Part shown: positions 8,003 through 11,259 of the stretch, one piece after another | Position numbering within the stretch: position 1 is the stretch's first letter | Layout of the letters: every line of letters begins with the position of its first letter | Assembly (NCBI GenBank): GCA_017989935.1 | Contig: JAGNOY010000040.1 | Coordinates: 1-11,259 of the forward strand | DNA: 11,259 nucleotides | Direction of reading: 5' to 3' | DNA from: Chitinophagaceae bacterium | GTDB taxonomy: Bacteria > Bacteroidota > Bacteroidia > Chitinophagales > Chitinophagaceae | Notes under the pieces: model-generated | Told to the model about the DNA's origin: nothing | The model's input: the letters and a program-made list of their open reading frames with translations, nothing else | The model's database searches: none | Program-made: the position numbers and the translations under genes

Positions 8003-8101
8003 TTGGGGTGGCACACAGGCTGTCACTCATACTCCTCAGCATCGTTTCGTTTTGAAGAACGAAACGATGCTTGCGGGGTATCCGTTCCATCCTTGCCACA
8101 A
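8003..8101 (-). ncRNA. Structured intergenic element, copy 2 (candidate RNA or small dispersed repeat)
   Basis: Read on the minus strand, it starts TTGTGGCAAGGAT and ends AGCCTGTGTGCCACCCC, matching both ends of the element at 2718-2841. The outer stem GTGGC (8095-8099) pairs with GCCAC (8008-8012). The core is a long hairpin: arms 8038-8051 and 8058-8071 pair perfectly over 14 bp around a 6-nt loop (8052-8057), then, after a one-base bulge at 8072, 8029-8037 pairs with 8073-8081 with one mismatch and one G-T pair. The core hairpin is unrelated in sequence to that of copy 1. It lies between the divergent ppk1 and sensor kinase genes, ending about 122 nt before ppk1 and in the same orientation. 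A 60-codon open frame across it is not convincing as a gene. Confidence 0.6.
8038..8071. repeat. Perfect 14-bp inverted repeat (hairpin core of element copy 2)
   Basis: AGCATCGTTTCGTT at 8038-8051 is the exact reverse complement of 8058-8071, separated by TTGAAG. A perfect repeat of this length and GC content in AT-rich DNA is not expected by chance. It is not followed by a T-tract on either side, so an intrinsic terminator is unlikely. Confidence 0.9.
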
Positions 8102-8161
8102 TAACCTCCAAATAATGGTTCGAGACACTTTCCTGCATATCAACCTCTTGGTTATCACTAC

Positions 8162-8193
8162 ATTGCAAATTCAAACATCAAGACTTATATTTG
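8162..8193 (+). promoter_or_regulatory. Promoter of the sensor kinase operon
   Basis: ATTG at 8162-8165 fits the -33 element and TATATTTG at 8186-8193 fully matches the -7 consensus TAnnTTTG of Bacteroidota, with a 20-nt spacer, close to the usual 19-20. The -7 element ends 4 nt before the ATG at 8198, so the mRNA would begin at or within a base or two of the start codon. Confidence 0.6.
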
Positions 8194-8197
8194 AGAC

Positions 8198-11104
8198 ATG
8201 CCTCTCCAAAAGCTCTTGCTGAACTTTTTCATGATTTTCTCTAGCCTTATAGGATTTAGTCAGCATCATGCTTATACCCACATCTCTACAGGTCAAGGGC
8301 TCCCAAACGCCTATATTTATGGCTGCCAACAAGACAAATCAGGTAATTTGTGGATATGCACCGAATCCGGCTTAGTAAAATATGATGGATATAACTTTAC
8401 CACCTACGATGCCAAACATGGTATCGACAACAACGAAATTATCGCAGTTGCAGAAGACAATACCGGAAAAATTTGGTTTAGTTGCTTCTCAGATAAATCA
8501 TCTTTACTCTATTACCATCAAGGAAAAATTATCAGTTCTAAACAAGATCCCTCACTCAGAGATTTCGACAATTTTACCTTTCTGAATTCTGCAAATATCG
8601 ACTCTTCATTGTTCCTAGGCAGTCGAAAAGGATTAATAGAAATTATTCATGGTGTCCCAAAAATTAAATATCAAATCACACCTGATAATCTCTTTGTAAC
8701 CAACAACAAAAACTTACTCATTTTAAGTTCTCATAAACCAAGCTTTACCCCAAACTATATTAGCATTTTGCACAATGGTCGTCAAGACACCTTAATGCAA
8801 CTAGATAAAAAATTCTATCAAAAAATATTTTTCTCTCAAGATACCGCGTATATAATTGATGGTAAAACAATTAAAGTATACCAACTTAAAAACAATCAAT
8901 TAATCTATATAAATTCATGCATAACTTCACAATTCATTGATAAATTATATATCAACGAATTAGGTTTTTGGTTAATCGCTAAAAACGAATCTGTGCTCTA
9001 TTTCGCAGAAAATTTCGAATCTCTTAAAAAAGGCCATCTGATCAAATCCATAGAAAATACGGATGTCCAAAAAGTTTATCAAGATCAACATAAAAACGTT
9101 TGGATTAGCACTAGTGATAAAGGCCTTTATCTTTTAAAAAATAAAGCCATTTACCATTACAACTACCCCGATTTAAAATCAAATTTTCTTTACTCAATTT
9201 TTCAAAACGAAAAAGAACAATTTCTTCTCGGCACCAACGATGGAAATATCATTGTCACTGACAAAAATAAAAACAAAACCAAACTCATAGATTTATCAGA
9301 AACATTAACCAAACGAAATAGAATCTTACAAATTGGCGAATCAAACAATGCCATAGTTGTATCAAATGACGAAGGTGCATGGCTAGTTAAACCAGAATCA
9401 AAAAAAAGAATCATTATCCCTAACTCCAAATCATTTTGCATACTCAACGATTCTTGCATCATGTTTTCTATTGGCTCCCAAATATTTTTATATAATACCA
9501 AACGTCAGCAAGTCACCCACAAAACATCCACCAATAGAATATTCTCACAAACATTATTTCAAGATTCACTTTTATGGCTTGGCGGATTAGAAGGATTAAA
9601 ATCATACAACCTCAAAACTCAGCAACTAAACAAGCAACCTACATCACCATCTATCGACTGTCGAATTAATACCATTGTGGCACATGAAGGCATGCTTTTA
9701 ATTGGCACTAACACACAAGGCATTATTCGCATTAAGAACAATAAAATTATTGACACCCTTTCACCCGAAAACTCACTATTACCAAGTTATAATATTCTTA
9801 AACTCAAAGCCGACCATCATAAATTTTATGCAGCCACAAACAAAGGCTATGTAAAATTTTGGATAAATAATCAACACAAAATTATCCAAAGCAAATCCTT
9901 CTCCATGTCAGACGGATTACCAAGCGATCAAATAAACGACCTCATTGCCATGAATGATACCACCTACCTGGCAACCAATGATGGACTCGTAATGGTCGAT
10001 GAAAATGCAATTACACCTAAACAAGTTCAATTAAATATTGATCTCATTACTATCGATAACAAACCGCTCTCCGACAACAAAAGAATAAACTTATTTGACC
10101 ACCAACATCTGATTATTTATTTCACCGGAATAGAATTATCAGCACCCGAAAAAATTACCTACCAATACAACATTTCACCGAACAGAAGTAACTGGACCCA
10201 AACCTCACAACGGTTTATTGATATCAATAATTTTGCACCAGGCCATTATAAAATCACCATTCGAGCATCCACAACAAATAATACCTCAACAAGTGTCAAA
10301 CATATTGATTTTACCATTCAACCTAAATGGTGGCAAACCATCGCCTTCAAAATCATTGCCGCATTTGCTTTTATTCTAATCAACATCCTTTTCTTTATAT
10401 GGCTCAAAAAATATATCCGAATCAAAGCAGAAAAAAAAGCCGCCTTACAACATCGCATGGTGCGCTCAGAACTCGAAGCCTTGCGCTCACAAATGAATCC
10501 GCATTTTATTTTTAATAGTATGAATGTATTGCAAGATTTAATCATGCAAAATCAACCTACTCAAGCTACACAATTCGTTTCTAAATTTTCTAAACTCATT
10601 CGTGCAGCCTTACAATTATCCAAACGAAATTGGATATATTTACAAGAAGAAATCCAATTTTTAGAACAATACATTCAACTCGAAAACCTTAGATTACAAC
10701 ACCCTTTTAAATTTAACCTCGAACTAGAAAACCTCGAGGAGATAGAACAAATCGAAATACCCTCCATGATGCTTCAACCTTATATCGAAAATGCAATTAA
10801 CCATGGTATTAAATATCTACCTTCACAAGAACAAGGCTTATTATTTCTTCGAATTAAAAAACAAAAAAACAGGTTACTCATAGATATAGAAGATAACGGA
10901 ATTGGCATTCATCAAGCAAATAAAGTAAAAAACAAAAACCTAGATAAACACAAATCATTAGGCATGAAAATTACTAAAGATCGTATTGACTTAATCAACG
11001 AAAATTTCAATATGCAAATCGAATGTAATATTCTTGATAAGTCCGACATAAATCCTAACATGCAAGGAACTTTAGTACAACTCATAATTCCCATTCAGTC
11101 ATGA
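8198..11104 (+). CDS. Sensor histidine kinase: periplasmic two-component propeller, Y_Y_Y domain and LytS-type kinase
   Basis: A 968-residue inner-membrane sensor. Residues 1-22 are a signal peptide (cut near GFSQ/HH). Residues about 30-610 hold repeated propeller blades of the Reg_prop type, clearest at 35-64 (LPNAYIYGC...GNLWICTESGLVKYDG) and near the end (LPSDQINDLI...YLATNDGLVMVD). A Y_Y_Y domain follows at about 630-706, then one membrane helix at about 713-737. The cytoplasmic part is a His_kinase/HATPase pair of the LytS family: QMNPHFIFNSMN with phospho-acceptor H769, PYIENAINHG with N865 and N868, DNGIGI (D899) and LGMKI (G922). No HAMP, PAS or receiver domain is present, so it is not a hybrid of the polysaccharide-utilisation type. 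The ATG at 8198 is chosen over 8231 because it keeps the lysine-containing head of the signal peptide. Its stop overlaps the next gene by ATGA. The ligand is unknown. Confidence 0.92.
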   Translation: MPLQKLLLNFFMIFSSLIGFSQHHAYTHISTGQGLPNAYIYGCQQDKSGNLWICTESGLVKYDGYNFTTYDAKHGIDNNEIIAVAEDNTGKIWFSCFSDKSSLLYYHQGKIISSKQDPSLRDFDNFTFLNSANIDSSLFLGSRKGLIEIIHGVPKIKYQITPDNLFVTNNKNLLILSSHKPSFTPNYISILHNGRQDTLMQLDKKFYQKIFFSQDTAYIIDGKTIKVYQLKNNQLIYINSCITSQFIDKLYINELGFWLIAKNESVLYFAENFESLKKGHLIKSIENTDVQKVYQDQHKNVWISTSDKGLYLLKNKAIYHYNYPDLKSNFLYSIFQNEKEQFLLGTNDGNIIVTDKNKNKTKLIDLSETLTKRNRILQIGESNNAIVVSNDEGAWLVKPESKKRIIIPNSKSFCILNDSCIMFSIGSQIFLYNTKRQQVTHKTSTNRIFSQTLFQDSLLWLGGLEGLKSYNLKTQQLNKQPTSPSIDCRINTIVAHEGMLLIGTNTQGIIRIKNNKIIDTLSPENSLLPSYNILKLKADHHKFYAATNKGYVKFWINNQHKIIQSKSFSMSDGLPSDQINDLIAMNDTTYLATNDGLVMVDENAITPKQVQLNIDLITIDNKPLSDNKRINLFDHQHLIIYFTGIELSAPEKITYQYNISPNRSNWTQTSQRFIDINNFAPGHYKITIRASTTNNTSTSVKHIDFTIQPKWWQTIAFKIIAAFAFILINILFFIWLKKYIRIKAEKKAALQHRMVRSELEALRSQMNPHFIFNSMNVLQDLIMQNQPTQATQFVSKFSKLIRAALQLSKRNWIYLQEEIQFLEQYIQLENLRLQHPFKFNLELENLEEIEQIEIPSMMLQPYIENAINHGIKYLPSQEQGLLFLRIKKQKNRLLIDIEDNGIGIHQANKVKNKNLDKHKSLGMKITKDRIDLINENFNMQIECNILDKSDINPNMQGTLVQLIIPIQS

Positions 11105-11259
11105 CCCACCCTAACTTAAAGGCCATTATTGTTGATGATGAAGTATCAGGAAGAAATACTCTCAAACAATTGCTTACTAAATTCACCTCCATACAACTCT
11201 TGGGTGAAGCCAGTAATATTACCGAAGCCTATGAGCTTATTAACACACAACACCCTAAC
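11101..11259 (+). CDS. Response regulator, N-terminal part of receiver domain (cut by the window end)
   Basis: The first 53 codons read MTHPNLKAIIVDDEVSGRNT and continue to the window end. The IIVDDE motif (D11, D12) supplies the metal-binding acidic residues of a receiver domain; LLGEASNITEAYELI fits the second strand and helix. The phospho-acceptor aspartate and output domain lie beyond the edge. LytS-type kinases are normally paired with LytTR (AlgR/LytR) DNA-binding regulators, so a LytTR output is likely but not seen. The start codon overlaps the kinase stop (ATGA, 4 nt), which implies translational coupling and a cognate pair. Confidence 0.85.
   Translation, partial: MTHPNLKAIIVDDEVSGRNTLKQLLTKFTSIQLLGEASNITEAYELINTQHPN

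Noticed and set aside
7992..8174. A 60-codon open frame on the minus strand
   Set aside because: It runs straight through the structured element and its perfect hairpin, has no recognisable motif, and is most likely chance coding in the relatively GC-rich element.

Overview
The window is AT-rich DNA from a member of the Bacteroidota, probably Chitinophagales, Saprospirales or Sphingobacteriales; the order is an inference. Pointers are a type IX secretion (T9SS) sorting domain on the first gene, a periplasmic propeller plus LytS-type sensor kinase, TAnnTTTG promoter elements instead of TATAAT, and no clear Shine-Dalgarno sequences.

Layout. 73-2574 (minus): secreted vanadium-haloperoxidase-like enzyme with a complete set of vanadate ligands, an FN3-like linker and a T9SS sorting domain. 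2575-2939: intergenic, holding a structured element (2718-2841). 2940-3269 (plus): small PKD-like lipoprotein. 3286-4869 (plus): membrane-anchored S41 C-terminal processing protease, probably in one operon with the lipoprotein and starting at TTG. 4872-5780 (minus): short-form exopolyphosphatase (Ppx/GppA family). 5805-7880 (minus): polyphosphate kinase ppk1, upstream of ppx in the same operon. The protease and ppx genes meet tail to tail with 2 bases between stop codons. 7881-8197: intergenic, holding a second copy of the structured element in opposite orientation (8003-8101). 8198-11104 (plus): hybrid-architecture periplasmic sensor histidine kinase. 11101 to the window end (plus): start of its response regulator, overlapping the kinase by ATGA and cut off by the window edge.

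How the genes work together. Ppk1 and Ppx make and break polyphosphate, a phosphate and energy store and stress factor. The kinase and regulator form a two-component pair that senses something in the periplasm. The lipoprotein and S41 protease probably act together in the envelope. The haloperoxidase-like protein is exported and released or surface-attached by T9SS. I see no pathway linking all of these.

The least ordinary content is in the two long intergenic gaps. Both carry the same roughly 100-125 nt element: conserved 5' and 3' ends that pair with each other, with a compensatory base-pair change between the copies, around a divergent hairpin core. Each copy lies upstream of a gene and in the same orientation (about 98 and 122 nt from the start codon), between divergently transcribed genes. 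It looks like a dispersed structured RNA or small non-autonomous repeat family. A second point is that ppk1 and the kinase gene each have a TATATTTG element only 4-5 nt before the ATG, suggesting leaderless or nearly leaderless transcripts.
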